Shown here piece after piece: positions 7,756 to 17,021 of a stretch of DNA of 47,741 bases. Numbering within the stretch: position 1 is the first letter of the stretch; each line of letters opens with the position of its first letter. The translations under genes were made by a program, and so were the position numbers. The DNA lies in contig CANQFY010000005.1 in assembly GCA_947600025.1 (NCBI GenBank), forward strand, positions 1 to 47,741, given 5' to 3'. The DNA is from an uncultured Oscillospiraceae bacterium (GTDB lineage: Bacteria; Bacillota; Clostridia; Oscillospirales; Oscillospiraceae). The notes under the pieces were generated by a model that made no database searches, was not told the origin of the DNA, and was given only the letters and a program-made list of their open reading frames with translations.

Positions 7756-8399
7756 GCCTGGACCTCCATCCAGCTCTCGTCGGCGGGATCATCCCGGAAG
7801 GCCAGCAACCGGCGCACATCCTGGGGGGCGATGTAGCCCTCCTGGGCCGCCACCTGGGCGATGCAGTCGAAATCCGTCAGGCTGGTGTTCTCAATTTGGG
7901 CCTCCCGCAGCCGGGTCAGGCCCTTGGCCATGCCGTAGGTGAAGATGGACACGATGCCCAGCACCTCCGCGCCGGCCTCTCGCAGGACCTGGACCACCTC
8001 CAGCACGCTGCCGCCGGTGGAGATCAGGTCCTCCACCACCACCACCTTCTGGCCCGGCAGGAGCTTGCCCTCGATCTGATTTTTCCGGCCGTGATCCTTG
8101 GCTCCGGACCGGACATAGCCCATAGGCAGGCCCAGAAGATGGCCCGTGATGGCGGCGTGGGCAATGCCGGCGGTGGAGGTGCCCATCAGGACCTCCGCCT
8201 GGGGATATTTTTCCCGAATGATGGACGCCAGTCCCTCCTCCACCCGAGTGCGGACCTGGGGGGCGGTGAGGGTCAGGCGGTTGTCGCAGTAGACCGGGCT
8301 TTTAATGCCGCTGGCCCAGGTGAAGGGCTCGTCCGGCCGGAAAAAAACGGCCCCAATGCGCAGCAGGTCCCGGGCAATGGCTTGTTTCAGCGCTTCCAT
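7752..8399 (-). CDS. pyrE: Orotate phosphoribosyltransferase
   Basis: It transfers phosphoribose from PRPP to orotate, giving OMP. The PRPP-binding motif is [13 protein letters not shown], preceded by the conserved [17 protein letters not shown] loop that holds catalytic lysines. The N-terminal [16 protein letters not shown] block is also typical. I prefer the ATG at 8399 ([11 protein letters not shown]). The track ATG at 8414 is itself part of the AAGGAGGAG sequence that serves as SD for the inner ATG. From 8399 the protein is 215 residues, normal for the longer bacterial form. It lies between pyrF and pyrB, overlapping pyrB by four bases. Confidence 0.96.
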   Translation of the reverse strand: MEALKQAIARDLLRIGAVFFRPDEPFTWASGIKSPVYCDNRLTLTAPQVRTRVEEGLASIIREKYPQAEVLMGTSTAGIAHAAITGHLLGLPMGYVRSGAKDHGRKNQIEGKLLPGQKVVVVEDLISTGGSVLEVVQVLREAGAEVLGIVSIFTYGMAKGLTRLREAQIENTSLTDFDCIAQVAAQEGYIAPQDVRRLLAFRDDPADESWMEVQA

Positions 8400-8414
8400 A
8401 TGCTCCTCCTTCAT

Positions 8415-9113
8415 TTAATCCACAAAATCCGCCACGCAGCGGCGGTACGCTTCCACCGGGTCCGGGGCGGCGGTGATGGGGCGGCCCACCACGATATAGT
8501 CGCTGCCCAGCTCCCTGGCCTTGGCGGGGGTGGTGACCCGGATCTGATCCCCCACGTCCCCGCCGGCGAACCGGACCCCGGGGGTGACGGTCAGAAATTC
8601 CTTCCCGCAGACTGTGTGGACCTTCCCCGCCTCCAGGGGCGAGCAGACCACCCCGTCCAGGCCGGCGGCCTTAGCGTTGGCGGCGTAGTGGAGGACCACC
8701 TGCTCCAGAGGCTCTCGGATCAACAGCTCCTCCTCCATTCGCTCCTGGCCTGTGGAGGTCAGCTGGGTCACGGCGATCAGCATGGGCCGGGTGCCGTCGG
8801 GCCGGGTCAGGCCCTCCAGAGCCGCCTCCATCATGGCCCGGGTACCGGCGGCGTGGAGGTTGCACAGATCCACGTCCAGGCTGGACAGCACCGCCATGGC
8901 CTTCTTCACGGTGTTGGGGATGTCGTGGAGCTTCAGGTCCAGGAACAGCTTGTGCCCCCGCTCCTTTAGCTCCCGTACAATGGCGGGGCCCTCGGCGTAG
9001 TAGAGCTCCATGCCGATCTTCAAAAAGGGCCGTTCCTGAGAAAACCGGTCCAGAAATTCCAGGGTCTGCTTTCGCCCGGCGAAGTCGCAGGCGATGATCA
9101 CGTCTTTACCCAT
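8415..9113 (-). CDS. pyrF: Orotidine 5'-phosphate decarboxylase
   Basis: This enzyme decarboxylates OMP to UMP, the last step of the pathway encoded here. The TIM-barrel signature with the catalytic Asp-Lys-x-x-Asp set is LFLDLKLHDIPNTV. The phosphate-binding end has VTPGVRF and YIVVGRPIT. It is 232 residues, the expected size for the short bacterial type. The ATG directly follows the pyrD TAA (TAAATGG) with GGAGG about ten bases upstream, inside the end of pyrD, so it depends on pyrD translation reaching its stop. pyrE follows within 15 bases. Confidence 0.97.
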   Translation of the reverse strand: MGKDVIIACDFAGRKQTLEFLDRFSQERPFLKIGMELYYAEGPAIVRELKERGHKLFLDLKLHDIPNTVKKAMAVLSSLDVDLCNLHAAGTRAMMEAALEGLTRPDGTRPMLIAVTQLTSTGQERMEEELLIREPLEQVVLHYAANAKAAGLDGVVCSPLEAGKVHTVCGKEFLTVTPGVRFAGGDVGDQIRVTTPAKARELGSDYIVVGRPITAAPDPVEAYRRCVADFVD

Positions 9114-10025
9114 TTAATGCGCGCCTCCGATCAGTTCCGACAAATTCTCTACCCCGTACTTTTCCATGGCCCGGGGCAGCTCCTCCACGATTTTTTTGCT
9201 GGCGAAGGGATCCGTCAGGTTGGCGGCGCCCACCTCCACGGCGGTGGCTCCCGCCAGCATCAGCTCCAGCACATCCTCCGCCGTACTGACGCCGCCCATG
9301 CCCACAATGGGAATGGACACCGCCTCATAGACCTGGTAGATCATCCGCACCGCCACCGGCTTCACCGCCGGGCCGGACAGGCCCCCGGTGCCGTTGGACA
9401 GCACCGGGCGGCGGCGCTTGAGATCGATCCGCATGGCAAGCAGGGTGTTGATCAGGCTGACACCGTCGGCCCCCGCCTCCTGGCAGGCCCGGGCAATGGC
9501 GGCGATATCCGTCACATTGGGGGACAGCTTCATGAGGATGGGCCGCTTGGTGGCCCGGCGCACCGCTTGGGTGACCTGGGCGGCCATAGCGGGGTCCGCG
9601 CCGAAGCTCATGCCGCCGCCGTGGACGTTGGGGCAGCTGATATTGACCTCCAGCCAGCCGATACCGGGCTGGTCCTCCAAACGGCTGGCCACCTCGGCGT
9701 ATTCCGCCACGGAAAAACCGCTGATATTGGCCATCACCTGTTTATGAAATACCTGCCGCAGCTTAGGAAGCTCCTGCTGGATCACCGCCTCCACCCCGGG
9801 GTTTTGCAGGCCCACGGAATTGAGCATCCCGGCGGCGGTCTCCGCGATCCGGGGGGTGGGATTGCCGAACCTTGGCTCCAAGGTGGTGCCTTTAAAGCTA
9901 AAGGAGCCCAGGCAGTTGATATCATACAAGGCGGCAAACTCCTGGCCATAGCCGAAGGTGCCGCTGGCGGGGATAATGGGGTTGTCCAGCTCCACGCCGC
10001 AGAGGGTCACTTTGGTATTTACCAT
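9114..10025 (-). CDS. pyrD: Dihydroorotate dehydrogenase 1B, catalytic subunit
   Basis: This FMN protein oxidises dihydroorotate to orotate and passes electrons through PyrK to NAD. Family blocks are NPIIPASGTFGYG, the NVSCPN-type motif (here VNISCPNVHGGG, with the class 1 active-site cysteine), PILMKLSPNVTDI and GLSGPAVKPVAV. The supplied ORF (428 residues from 10400) is too long: its first 125 residues are the pyrK region read in another frame. The true start is the ATG at 10025 with AAAGGGGCGAG upstream, giving 303 residues. It overlaps the end of pyrK by seven bases, matching the obligate PyrD-PyrK heterotetramer. Confidence 0.97.
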   Translation of the reverse strand: MVNTKVTLCGVELDNPIIPASGTFGYGQEFAALYDINCLGSFSFKGTTLEPRFGNPTPRIAETAAGMLNSVGLQNPGVEAVIQQELPKLRQVFHKQVMANISGFSVAEYAEVASRLEDQPGIGWLEVNISCPNVHGGGMSFGADPAMAAQVTQAVRRATKRPILMKLSPNVTDIAAIARACQEAGADGVSLINTLLAMRIDLKRRRPVLSNGTGGLSGPAVKPVAVRMIYQVYEAVSIPIVGMGGVSTAEDVLELMLAGATAVEVGAANLTDPFASKKIVEELPRAMEKYGVENLSELIGGAH

Positions 10026-10750
10026 AAGATCTCGCCCCTTTCCAGCACCGGCCCGTCCTTGCAGATCCGCTTGGAGCCGCTTTTCGTCTGGCAGGTGCAG
10101 CCCATACAGGCCCCGAAGCCACAGCCCATCCGCTCCTCCAGGCTGAACTGGCCCTCCCCCACCGCAACGGCGTTCACGGCCCGGAGCATGGGCATGGGGC
10201 CGCAAGCGTAGAGATAGGTATATTCCAACTCCGGCAGGGGCTGGGTGACCAGGCCCTTCTGCCCGGCGGTGCCGTCGTCGGTCATCAGGATCACCTTGGC
10301 TCCCAAGGCGCCAAATTCCTGGGTGTAAAACACATCCGCTTGATTTTGAAAGCCCAGCACCACAGTGCAGTCCTTCCCCGCCGCTATCAGCCGCTCGCAC
10401 AGGCCGTACAGGGGCGGCACGCCCACGCCGCCGCCGATCAACAGCGGGTGAGACCCGGATTTTTCCAGATCGTAGCCGTTTCCCAGGCCCGTCAGCAGAT
10501 CCAGCGTCTGACCCGGCGCCATGCGGCTCAGATCCCCGGTGCCCGCCCCCACGACTTTGTAAATCAGGGTCAGAGTTTTATCATCCCAGTCGCAGACGGA
10601 GATGGGACGGCGGAGAAACCGCCCGGGGAGCTGAATATTGACGAATTGCCCCGGATTTTGAATGGCCGCCGTGGGACCGGATAGGACCATCCGGTATACC
10701 TGCCGGGCCAGGGGCCGATTTTCCAGGATCGTGTAGATCGCCTGCTCCAT
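10019..10750 (-). CDS. pyrK: Dihydroorotate dehydrogenase electron-transfer subunit
   Basis: It carries FAD and a [2Fe-2S] cluster and moves electrons from PyrD to NAD. The FAD site is FLRRPISVCDWD. A glycine-rich NAD-binding stretch (PLLIGGGVGVPPLYGL) follows, and the C-terminal cluster ligands are in GCGFGACMGCTCQTK and ICKDGPV (four cysteines). It is 243 residues, normal for the family. GGAGGGACC precedes the ATG, nine bases after carB ends. Its presence shows that the PyrD here is the NAD-linked class 1B type rather than the fumarate- or quinone-linked types. Confidence 0.96.
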   Translation of the reverse strand: MEQAIYTILENRPLARQVYRMVLSGPTAAIQNPGQFVNIQLPGRFLRRPISVCDWDDKTLTLIYKVVGAGTGDLSRMAPGQTLDLLTGLGNGYDLEKSGSHPLLIGGGVGVPPLYGLCERLIAAGKDCTVVLGFQNQADVFYTQEFGALGAKVILMTDDGTAGQKGLVTQPLPELEYTYLYACGPMPMLRAVNAVAVGEGQFSLEERMGCGFGACMGCTCQTKSGSKRICKDGPVLERGEILW

Positions 10751-10759
10751 GGTCCCTCC

Positions 10760-13700
10760 TTACCCGTCGATGGTGGAGATGCCCAGGGTGGTCTCCTCCA
10801 GCACATCCAGCAGCACCCGGACTGTATCCAGAGAGGTGAAGACGTTGACATTGTTCTCCACGGCGCACTGGCGGATCTCGTGGCCGTCGGACAAAACGTC
10901 CGATTGGCGCACATCCCGGGTGTTGATGACGTAGGTCACATAGCCACCCCGGATGGCCTCCAAAATCTCGTCGCTGCCGTCCTTCAATTTAAGCAGCACA
11001 TGGGTGCGGATGCCGTTGGCCTTCAGCATTTTGCCGGTGCCCTCGGTGGCCATGATGTTAAAGCCCATATTGTAGAACCGGCGGATCAGAGGCAGGGCCT
11101 CCTGCTTGTCCTGGTCGGCGATGGTGGCGAAGACCGTGCCGTAGTTCATCATGCTCATGCCCGAGGCCTGGAGGGCCTTGAACAGGGCCCGGGTCAGGGT
11201 CTTGTCGTAGCCAATGGCCTCGCCGGTGGACTTCATTTCCGGGGACAGATAGGTGTCCAAACCGTTGAGCTTGGAGAAGGAGAAGGCCGGGACCTTGACG
11301 TACCAGCGCTTTTTCTCCTCCGGGTACAGGGCGAAGATGCCCTGTTCCTTCAGGGATTTGCCCAAAATCACCAGGGTGGCGATATCCGCCAGAGAGTAGC
11401 CCGTGGATTTGGACAGGAAGGGTACCGTCCGGGAGGACCGGGGGTTGACCTCGATGATATACACCCGGTTCTGCCGGTCCACGATAAACTGAATGTTGTA
11501 CAATCCCACGATGCCGATGCCCAGGCCCAGCTGCTTGGCGTAGCTGAGGATGGTGCCCTTGACCTCCTGGGACACGCTGAAGGTGGGATAGACGCTGATG
11601 GAGTCGCCGCTGTGGATGCCGGTCCGCTCCACCAGCTCCATGATGCCGGGCACGAACACGTCCACTCCGTCGCAGATGGCATCCACCTCCAGCTCCTTGC
11701 CGATGATATACTTGTCCACCAGCACGGGCTTGTCCTCGTCGATCTCCACGGCGGTTTTCAGGTAGTGGCGCAGCTGCTCCTCGTCGGCCACGATCTGCAT
11801 AGCCCGGCCGCCCAAAACGAAGGAGGGACGCACCAGCACGGGGTAGCCGATCTCCTGAGCGGCCTGGACCCCGTCCTCGATATTGGTGACGGCCCGGCCC
11901 ATGGGCTGGGGAATGCCCAGCTTCTTCAGGACCTTTTCAAAGGCGTCCCGGTTCTCCGCCCGTTCGATGGCGTCGCAGTCGGTGCCGATGATCTTCACGC
12001 CCCGCCGACGCAGGGGCTCCGCCAGATTGATGGCGGTCTGGCCGCCCAGGGAGGCGATGACCCCCTCCGGCTTTTCCAGCAGGAGGATGTTCATCACGTC
12101 CTCCACAAACAGCGGCTCAAAATAGAGCTTGTCGGAGCAGGTGTAGTCGGTGGAGACGGTCTCCGGGTTGTTGTTGATGATGATGGCCTCGTAACCCGCC
12201 GCCTTGATGGTCTTCACCGCATGGACGGTGGAGTAGTCGAACTCCACACCCTGGCCGATGCGGATGGGCCCGGAGCCCAGCACCACAATCTTCTTTTTTT
12301 CAGAGATGACGGACTCGTTTTCCGTCTCATAGGTGGAGTAAAAATAGGGAACATAGCTGTCAAATTCGGAGGCGCAGGTGTCGATCATCTTGTAAATCGG
12401 CAGCATATTCTCCTTCCGCCGAAGCTCGTAGACCTCCAGCTCCGTCCAGCCCCAGAGGTGGGCGATGGCGGCGTCGCAGAAGCCCATGCGCTTGGCGTCG
12501 TACAGAACCTCCAAATCTCCGGGGGCCTTCCGGACCTTGGCCTCCATGGCGACGATGTTGCGGATCTTCTCCAAAAACAGCATGTCGATTTTGGTGATGT
12601 CGCAGATCCGGCCAATGTCCTCTCCCCGGCGCATCAGGGCGGCGATGGCGAAAAGCCGGTCATCCCGCCCCTCGGCAATGTAGGAAAGGAGCCGATCCTC
12701 GTCCCAGGTGTCGAATTTCTTCATATACAGGTGATCCACGCCGATCTCCAGAGAGCGGATCGCCTTCAAAAGACTCTCCTCCAGGGTCCTGCCCACGCTC
12801 ATCACCTCGCCGGTGGCCTTCATCTGGGTGGAGAGGCGGTTGTCGGCGGTGGCGAATTTATCGAAGGGGAACCGGGGCATTTTGGTCACCACATAGTCCA
12901 GGGCCGGCTCAAAGGAGGCGGGGGTGTTGGCCAGGCGGATCTCGTCCAGCGTCATGCCCACGGCGATCTTGGCGGAGACCCGGGCGATGGGGTAGCCGCT
13001 GGCCTTGGAGGCCAGGGCCGAGGACCGGGACACCCGGGGGTTGACCTCGATGACGTAATATTGGAAGGACAGGGGGTCCAGGGCAAACTGAACGTTGCAG
13101 CCGCCCTCGATCTTCAGCGCTCGGATGATCCGCAGGGCGCTGTCCCGGAGCATGTGGTACTCCTTATTGGTCAGGGTCTGGGAGGGGCACACCACCACCG
13201 AATCGCCGGTGTGGATGCCCACCGGGTCCACATTTTCCATATTGCAGATGGTGATGGCGGTGTCGTTGGCGTCCCGCATCACCTCGTATTCAATTTCCTT
13301 GTAGCCCCGGATGCTCTTCTCCACCAGCACCTGGTGGACCGGGGAGAGCTTTAAGCCGTTTTTCAGCAGAGTCCGGCACTCCTCCTCGTTGTCCGCGAAG
13401 CCGCCGCCGGTGCCGCCCAGGGTAAAGGCCGGCCGCAGCACCACCGGATAGCCGATCCGGGCCGCCACCTGGACGCCCTCCTCAATCGTGGAGCAGATGT
13501 CGGAGGGCAGCACCGGCTCCCCCAGCTCCATGCACAGAGCTTTAAACTGCTCCCGGTCCTCCGCCTGCTCGATACTTCTGCTTCTGGTGCCCAGCAGCTC
13601 GGCGCGGCACTCCCGCAGAACGCCCTTCTTCTCCAGCTGCATCGCCAGATTCAGCCCGGTCTGGCCGCCGATGCCGGGCACGATGGCGTCGGGCCGCTCG

Positions 13701-13939
13701 TAGCGGATGATCTTGGCCACATATTCCAGGGTCAGGGGCTCCATGTACACCTTGTCCGCCACGGAGGTGTCCGTCATGATGGTGGCGGGGTTGGAGTTGC
13801 ACAGGACCACCTCATAGCCCTCCTCCTTCAGCGCCAGACAGGCCTGGGTCCCGGCGTAGTCAAACTCCGCCGCCTGGCCGATGACGATGGGGCCGGAGCC
13901 GATCACCAGGATCTTTTTTAAATCAGTTCTTTTCGGCAT
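10760..13939 (-). CDS. carB: Carbamoyl-phosphate synthase large subunit
   Basis: It makes carbamoyl phosphate from bicarbonate, two ATP and ammonia delivered by CarA. The 1059 residues show the expected internal duplication. Each half has a pre-ATP-grasp domain ([19 protein letters not shown] near residue 10; [19 protein letters not shown] near 550), an ATP-grasp domain with [16 protein letters not shown] or [15 protein letters not shown], and a C-terminal MGS-like allosteric domain ([13 protein letters not shown] to the end). Length is standard. It starts inside the carA 3' end (17-base overlap) with GAGGAGAAG as SD. A long antisense ORF over it (10880-13354 +) is a composition shadow. Confidence 0.98.
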   Translation of the reverse strand: MPKRTDLKKILVIGSGPIVIGQAAEFDYAGTQACLALKEEGYEVVLCNSNPATIMTDTSVADKVYMEPLTLEYVAKIIRYERPDAIVPGIGGQTGLNLAMQLEKKGVLRECRAELLGTRSRSIEQAEDREQFKALCMELGEPVLPSDICSTIEEGVQVAARIGYPVVLRPAFTLGGTGGGFADNEEECRTLLKNGLKLSPVHQVLVEKSIRGYKEIEYEVMRDANDTAITICNMENVDPVGIHTGDSVVVCPSQTLTNKEYHMLRDSALRIIRALKIEGGCNVQFALDPLSFQYYVIEVNPRVSRSSALASKASGYPIARVSAKIAVGMTLDEIRLANTPASFEPALDYVVTKMPRFPFDKFATADNRLSTQMKATGEVMSVGRTLEESLLKAIRSLEIGVDHLYMKKFDTWDEDRLLSYIAEGRDDRLFAIAALMRRGEDIGRICDITKIDMLFLEKIRNIVAMEAKVRKAPGDLEVLYDAKRMGFCDAAIAHLWGWTELEVYELRRKENMLPIYKMIDTCASEFDSYVPYFYSTYETENESVISEKKKIVVLGSGPIRIGQGVEFDYSTVHAVKTIKAAGYEAIIINNNPETVSTDYTCSDKLYFEPLFVEDVMNILLLEKPEGVIASLGGQTAINLAEPLRRRGVKIIGTDCDAIERAENRDAFEKVLKKLGIPQPMGRAVTNIEDGVQAAQEIGYPVLVRPSFVLGGRAMQIVADEEQLRHYLKTAVEIDEDKPVLVDKYIIGKELEVDAICDGVDVFVPGIMELVERTGIHSGDSISVYPTFSVSQEVKGTILSYAKQLGLGIGIVGLYNIQFIVDRQNRVYIIEVNPRSSRTVPFLSKSTGYSLADIATLVILGKSLKEQGIFALYPEEKKRWYVKVPAFSFSKLNGLDTYLSPEMKSTGEAIGYDKTLTRALFKALQASGMSMMNYGTVFATIADQDKQEALPLIRRFYNMGFNIMATEGTGKMLKANGIRTHVLLKLKDGSDEILEAIRGGYVTYVINTRDVRQSDVLSDGHEIRQCAVENNVNVFTSLDTVRVLLDVLEETTLGISTIDG

Positions 13940-15026
13940 GGCGCTTCTCCTCTTTCATCATGGCAATGAAGCGGTCAAAAAGGTAGCCGCTGTCCTGGGG
14001 TCCGGGGGCGCTCTCCGGGTGGTACTGGACGCTAAACACCCGGTCCCGGAGGCACTCCACCCCCTCCACGGTATCGTCCAGAATATTCAAATGGGTCAGC
14101 GTCAGGTCCGTCTTTTCCAGGCTCGCCGGATCCACGGCGTAGCTGTGGTTCTGGGAGGTAATCTCGATTTTTCCGGTGCGCAGATCCTTGACCGGGTGGT
14201 TGCCGCCCCGGTGTCCAAATTTCAGCTTATAGGTCTTCGCGCCGTAGGCCAGGGAAATGATCTGGTGGCCCAGGCAAATGCCGAAAGTGGGGTACTTCCC
14301 CCGAAGCTTCCGCACCAGCTCGATGACGCAGCCCACGTCCTCCGGATTTCCCGGGCCGTTGGACAGGAAAACCCCGTCAGGCCGCATCCGCTCCACCTCC
14401 TGGGCGGTGATGTTGTAGGGCACGATGGTCACGTTGCAGCCCCGGGCGTTGAGAGATCGGATAATATTTAATTTAATTCCACAGTCCACCGCCACCACAT
14501 TGTACTGGGCGTTGGCGGTACGGGAGTACCAACGCTTCGCGCAACTGACCTGGCTGACCACATCCCGGGGGATCTGGGTCTCCTCCAAGATTCGCAGCGC
14601 CTCCTCTTTAGGGGTGTCGATCCCGGTCAGCAGGGCCTTCCGGCTGCCGTAGTCCCGGATGCTCCGGGCCAGCTTTCGGGTATCGATGCCGGAGATGCCG
14701 GGGATTCGGTACTCATCCAGCACTTCCCCCAGTGTTTTGGTGTAGCGGAAGTTGGAGGGAAAGTCGTTGTACTCCCGCACCGCCAGGGCCCCAATGGTGG
14801 GGACTCTGGTTTCGTAGTCCTCGTCGGCCACCCCGTAGTTTCCAATGAGGGGGTAGGTCATCACCACCATCTGGCAGGTATAGGAGGGGTCGGAGACGAT
14901 CTCCTGATAGCCTACCATGGAAGTGTTGAACACGATCTCGCACACCCGGTCTCCCGGGGCGCCGAAGCCGACGCCGGGATATTCGCTCCCGTCCTCCAAG
15001 ACGATCTTCCGGTCTAACTTAGCCAT
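13923..15026 (-). CDS. carA: Carbamoyl-phosphate synthase small subunit
   Basis: This glutaminase subunit supplies ammonia to CarB. The N-terminal CPSase domain begins [13 protein letters not shown] and contains the [21 protein letters not shown] block. The class I amidotransferase domain has [12 protein letters not shown], the nucleophile in [13 protein letters not shown], and the histidine and glutamate in [12 protein letters not shown] chose the ATG at 15026 ([13 protein letters not shown]), which has GGAGG nine bases upstream; the track start at 15059 adds 11 residues with no SD. The protein is 367 residues. It begins within the last codons of pyrC (13-base overlap). Confidence 0.97.
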   Translation of the reverse strand: MAKLDRKIVLEDGSEYPGVGFGAPGDRVCEIVFNTSMVGYQEIVSDPSYTCQMVVMTYPLIGNYGVADEDYETRVPTIGALAVREYNDFPSNFRYTKTLGEVLDEYRIPGISGIDTRKLARSIRDYGSRKALLTGIDTPKEEALRILEETQIPRDVVSQVSCAKRWYSRTANAQYNVVAVDCGIKLNIIRSLNARGCNVTIVPYNITAQEVERMRPDGVFLSNGPGNPEDVGCVIELVRKLRGKYPTFGICLGHQIISLAYGAKTYKLKFGHRGGNHPVKDLRTGKIEITSQNHSYAVDPASLEKTDLTLTHLNILDDTVEGVECLRDRVFSVQYHPESAPGPQDSGYLFDRFIAMMKEEKRHAEKN

Positions 15027-16228
15027 ACGATTTTTCCTCCTTGAATGGTGGCCAGGCACTTGCCGTATACCTTCCAGCCGGCGAATGGGGTGCTGCGCCC
15101 CAAGCTGGCGAACTGCTTGGGATCGATCTCATATGGGCTGTCCAAATCCCAGACGCAGTAGTCGCCCTGGGTGTCCAGGCCGAAGCGCCGCCTGGGCGCG
15201 GCGGTCAGGGCGTCCAGAACCCGTTCCAGGGGCACCAGCCCCGGCAGGACCAGCCAGGTAAACAGCACCGGGAAGGCAGTTTCCAGCCCCACGACGCCCA
15301 TCAGGCTCCCCTTTAATCCCCTGGACTTCTCCTCGGCGCTGTGGGGGGCGTGGTCCGTGGCGATGATGTCCACCGTGCCGTCCCCCAGACCCTCCACCAG
15401 CGCCTCCCGATCCGCCCGGTCCCGGAGAGGGGGATTCATTTTGAAGCGGCCGTTCTCCTCCAGATCGTCCTGGCACAGCGTCAGGTAGTGGGGCGCGGTC
15501 TCGCAGGTCACGTCCACTCCGCTTTTCTTGGCCTGGCGGATCAGCTCCAAGCTCTGCCGGGTGGAGACGTGGCAGACGTGGTAGGCGCAGCCGGTCTTAG
15601 CCGCCAGCTCCAGGTCCCGGGCGATGGGGCCCCACTCGCTCTCCGAGCAGATGCCGGGGTGATTGTGGGCGGCGGCGTAAGCGCCCTCATGGATGTAGCC
15701 GCCCCGGAGCAGGGCGTTGTCCTCGCAGTGGGCGACAATGATCTTGCCAAGGGCCTTGGCGCGCTCCATGGCCTGGCGCATTTGCTCCCGGCTCTGAACG
15801 CCCTTGCCATCGTCGGAAAAGCCCACCACATAGGGGGCCATGGCCTCCATGTCCGAGAGGGTCTCGCCTCTTTCCCCTTTTGTGATGGCCCCGTAGGGAT
15901 GGACCCCGATCACCGCGTCCCGCCGGATGGCGGACAGCTCCCGCTCCAGATTTTCCAGGCAGTCCGGCACAGGATCCAGATTGGGCATGGCGCACACATC
16001 GGTGTACCCGCCCCGGGCCGCCGCCCGGGTCCCGGTGGCAATGGTCTCCTTATAAGAAAAACCCGGCTCTCGCAAATGCACATGCACATCGCAAAAGCCG
16101 GGAAAAACAAAACTACGGGCGAGGTCCAACCGCGCCCCCAAAATACCAACACTGCCAGCGGGAAATTCCCTGCCAAACTGGCTGGAAAGACCACGGAATC
16201 GCTGAAAAACCATCGACAGATCCTGCAT
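15014..16228 (-). CDS. pyrC: Dihydroorotase
   Basis: This zinc enzyme cyclises carbamoyl aspartate to dihydroorotate. It shows DVHVHLREPGFSYKET (first metal ligands and substrate arginine), later VAHCEDN and HVCHVST histidines, CETAPHYLTL, and the catalytic ATDHAPHS near residue 280. The ATG at 16228 has GGGAGG just upstream; the track start at 16309 lies upstream of the transcription start predicted from the promoter. From 16228 it is 404 residues, about 20 shorter than usual, because the N-terminal strand (normally LIKNGRVIDP-like) is replaced by a divergent segment before VFPGF. It is first of eight pyr genes, and its stop overlaps carA. Confidence 0.96.
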   Translation of the reverse strand: MQDLSMVFQRFRGLSSQFGREFPAGSVGILGARLDLARSFVFPGFCDVHVHLREPGFSYKETIATGTRAAARGGYTDVCAMPNLDPVPDCLENLERELSAIRRDAVIGVHPYGAITKGERGETLSDMEAMAPYVVGFSDDGKGVQSREQMRQAMERAKALGKIIVAHCEDNALLRGGYIHEGAYAAAHNHPGICSESEWGPIARDLELAAKTGCAYHVCHVSTRQSLELIRQAKKSGVDVTCETAPHYLTLCQDDLEENGRFKMNPPLRDRADREALVEGLGDGTVDIIATDHAPHSAEEKSRGLKGSLMGVVGLETAFPVLFTWLVLPGLVPLERVLDALTAAPRRRFGLDTQGDYCVWDLDSPYEIDPKQFASLGRSTPFAGWKVYGKCLATIQGGKIVWLS

Positions 16229-16232
16229 AGCC

Positions 16233-16242
16233 CCTCCCTGGA
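16233..16242 (-). promoter_or_regulatory. PyrR-binding-loop-like sequence over the pyrC SD
   Basis: The leader RNA reads UCCAGGGAGG just before the pyrC ATG, an exact match to the UCCNGNGAGG core of the PyrR-binding loop. The outer stem positions match only partly, and the match includes the SD itself. If PyrR with UMP binds here it would block translation start rather than cause attenuation. A CCGCC/GGCGG hairpin (16248-16262) lies just upstream. Confidence 0.4.
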
Positions 16243-16280
16243 ACCCGCCGCCTTTTGGGCGGTTGTACTCATTGCGGCAC

Positions 16281-16309
16281 ATTATAACACTTTGCGGCGG
16301 GGCTGTCAA
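16281..16309 (-). promoter_or_regulatory. Consensus sigma-A promoter of the pyr operon
   Basis: TTGACA (16309-16304), 17 bases and TATAAT (16286-16281): a perfect consensus promoter on the minus strand. It predicts a leader of only about 46 bases before the pyrC ATG, too short for a classical terminator/antiterminator attenuator. Confidence 0.92.
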
Positions 16310-16403
16310 GATAAAAAAGTTATTTCCAAGTCCAAGAAAATGGCAGAGCCTCCAAAAATACCGGCGCTTTTCTCCCTTTTTCCGGCAAAATCCCCCTTTT
16401 TGC

Positions 16404-16438
16404 GGAAAACGCTCCGCAAAAAAAGCGGAGCGTTTTTT
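16404..16438. terminator. Terminator of the NUDIX-YgjP operon
   Basis: CGCTCCGC and GCGGAGCG (16410-16417 with 16425-16432) enclose a loop of seven A (plus strand). The stem is followed by TTTTCC on the minus strand and TTTTTTCC on the plus. It lies directly after the metallopeptidase stop. Confidence 0.85.
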
Positions 16439-16439
16439 C

Positions 16440-17021
16440 CTATTCGTCTGGCAGCCGGGCCAAAAGGACGGGGCCGTTCGTTTTCAGCCATTCCCGCCGG
16501 GCAGGATAGTCGGGAAGAGCCGCCGCCACCTCCCGCCAGAAGGCCGGGGAATGGTTCATCTGCTTTCGGTGGCACAGCTCATGGACTACCACATAGTCCA
16601 GCACCTCCGGCGGGGCCAGCGCCAGCAGGCAGTTGAAGCTGAGATTCCCCGCCGCGGAGCAGCTGCCCCACCTGGTTCGCTGGCAGCGCAGGGTGATTTT
16701 CCCATAGGAGACCCCCAGTTTCGCCGCGAAATGCGCCGTCCGCTGCCGCAGCACCGGCTCCAGCGCCCCGCGGAGATTGGAAAGCTCCTCCTTGGTCAGC
16801 TTGCCTGCCTGGGCAGCCAGCTGGTTCTGTCGCCGCGCCTGGGCCAGATGGGCCCGGATCCAGCCGGCCTTCTCCAGAACAAAGGCCTGGATCCGCGCCC
16901 GGCTCATTTTCAGCGGCGCCCGCACGATCACCTGTCCCGAAGGGGTAATCTCCAGGGCCAGGGTCCGGCGGCGGCTGCGCACCAGAGTGTATTCCGGCAA
17001 CGCCGTCACAGCTTGGGGCAA
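16440..17021 (-). CDS. YgjP-like (DUF45) zinc metallopeptidase domain protein
   Basis: The 193-residue protein carries the HExxH zinc site in VVHELCHRKQMNHSPAFW, typical of the DUF45/YgjP family related to SprT and WSS1 peptidases. Before it come the family blocks VSYGKITLRCQRTRWGSCS and LSFNCLLALAPPEVLDYV. An arginine/lysine-rich N-terminal part precedes these. No signal peptide is visible, so it is cytosolic. The start is a TTG at 17021 overlapping the end of the flavin reductase gene by 16 bases; a GTG at 17009 is an alternative without a better SD. It is last in a four-gene operon. In this family the substrate and physiological role are unsettled. Confidence 0.85.
   Translation of the reverse strand: MPQAVTALPEYTLVRSRRRTLALEITPSGQVIVRAPLKMSRARIQAFVLEKAGWIRAHLAQARRQNQLAAQAGKLTKEELSNLRGALEPVLRQRTAHFAAKLGVSYGKITLRCQRTRWGSCSAAGNLSFNCLLALAPPEVLDYVVVHELCHRKQMNHSPAFWREVAAALPDYPARREWLKTNGPVLLARLPDE

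Noticed and set aside
10880-13354. 824-residue plus-strand ORF opposite carB
   Set aside because: GC-rich coding sequence often leaves the opposite strand open. The translation is low-complexity Gly/His/Leu-rich with no SD or family motif, while carB on the minus strand is unmistakable.
16228-16309. Classical PyrR attenuator with terminator in the pyr leader
   Set aside because: The leader is only about 46 bases and holds no T-tailed hairpin; only the short PyrR-like loop remains as a candidate.
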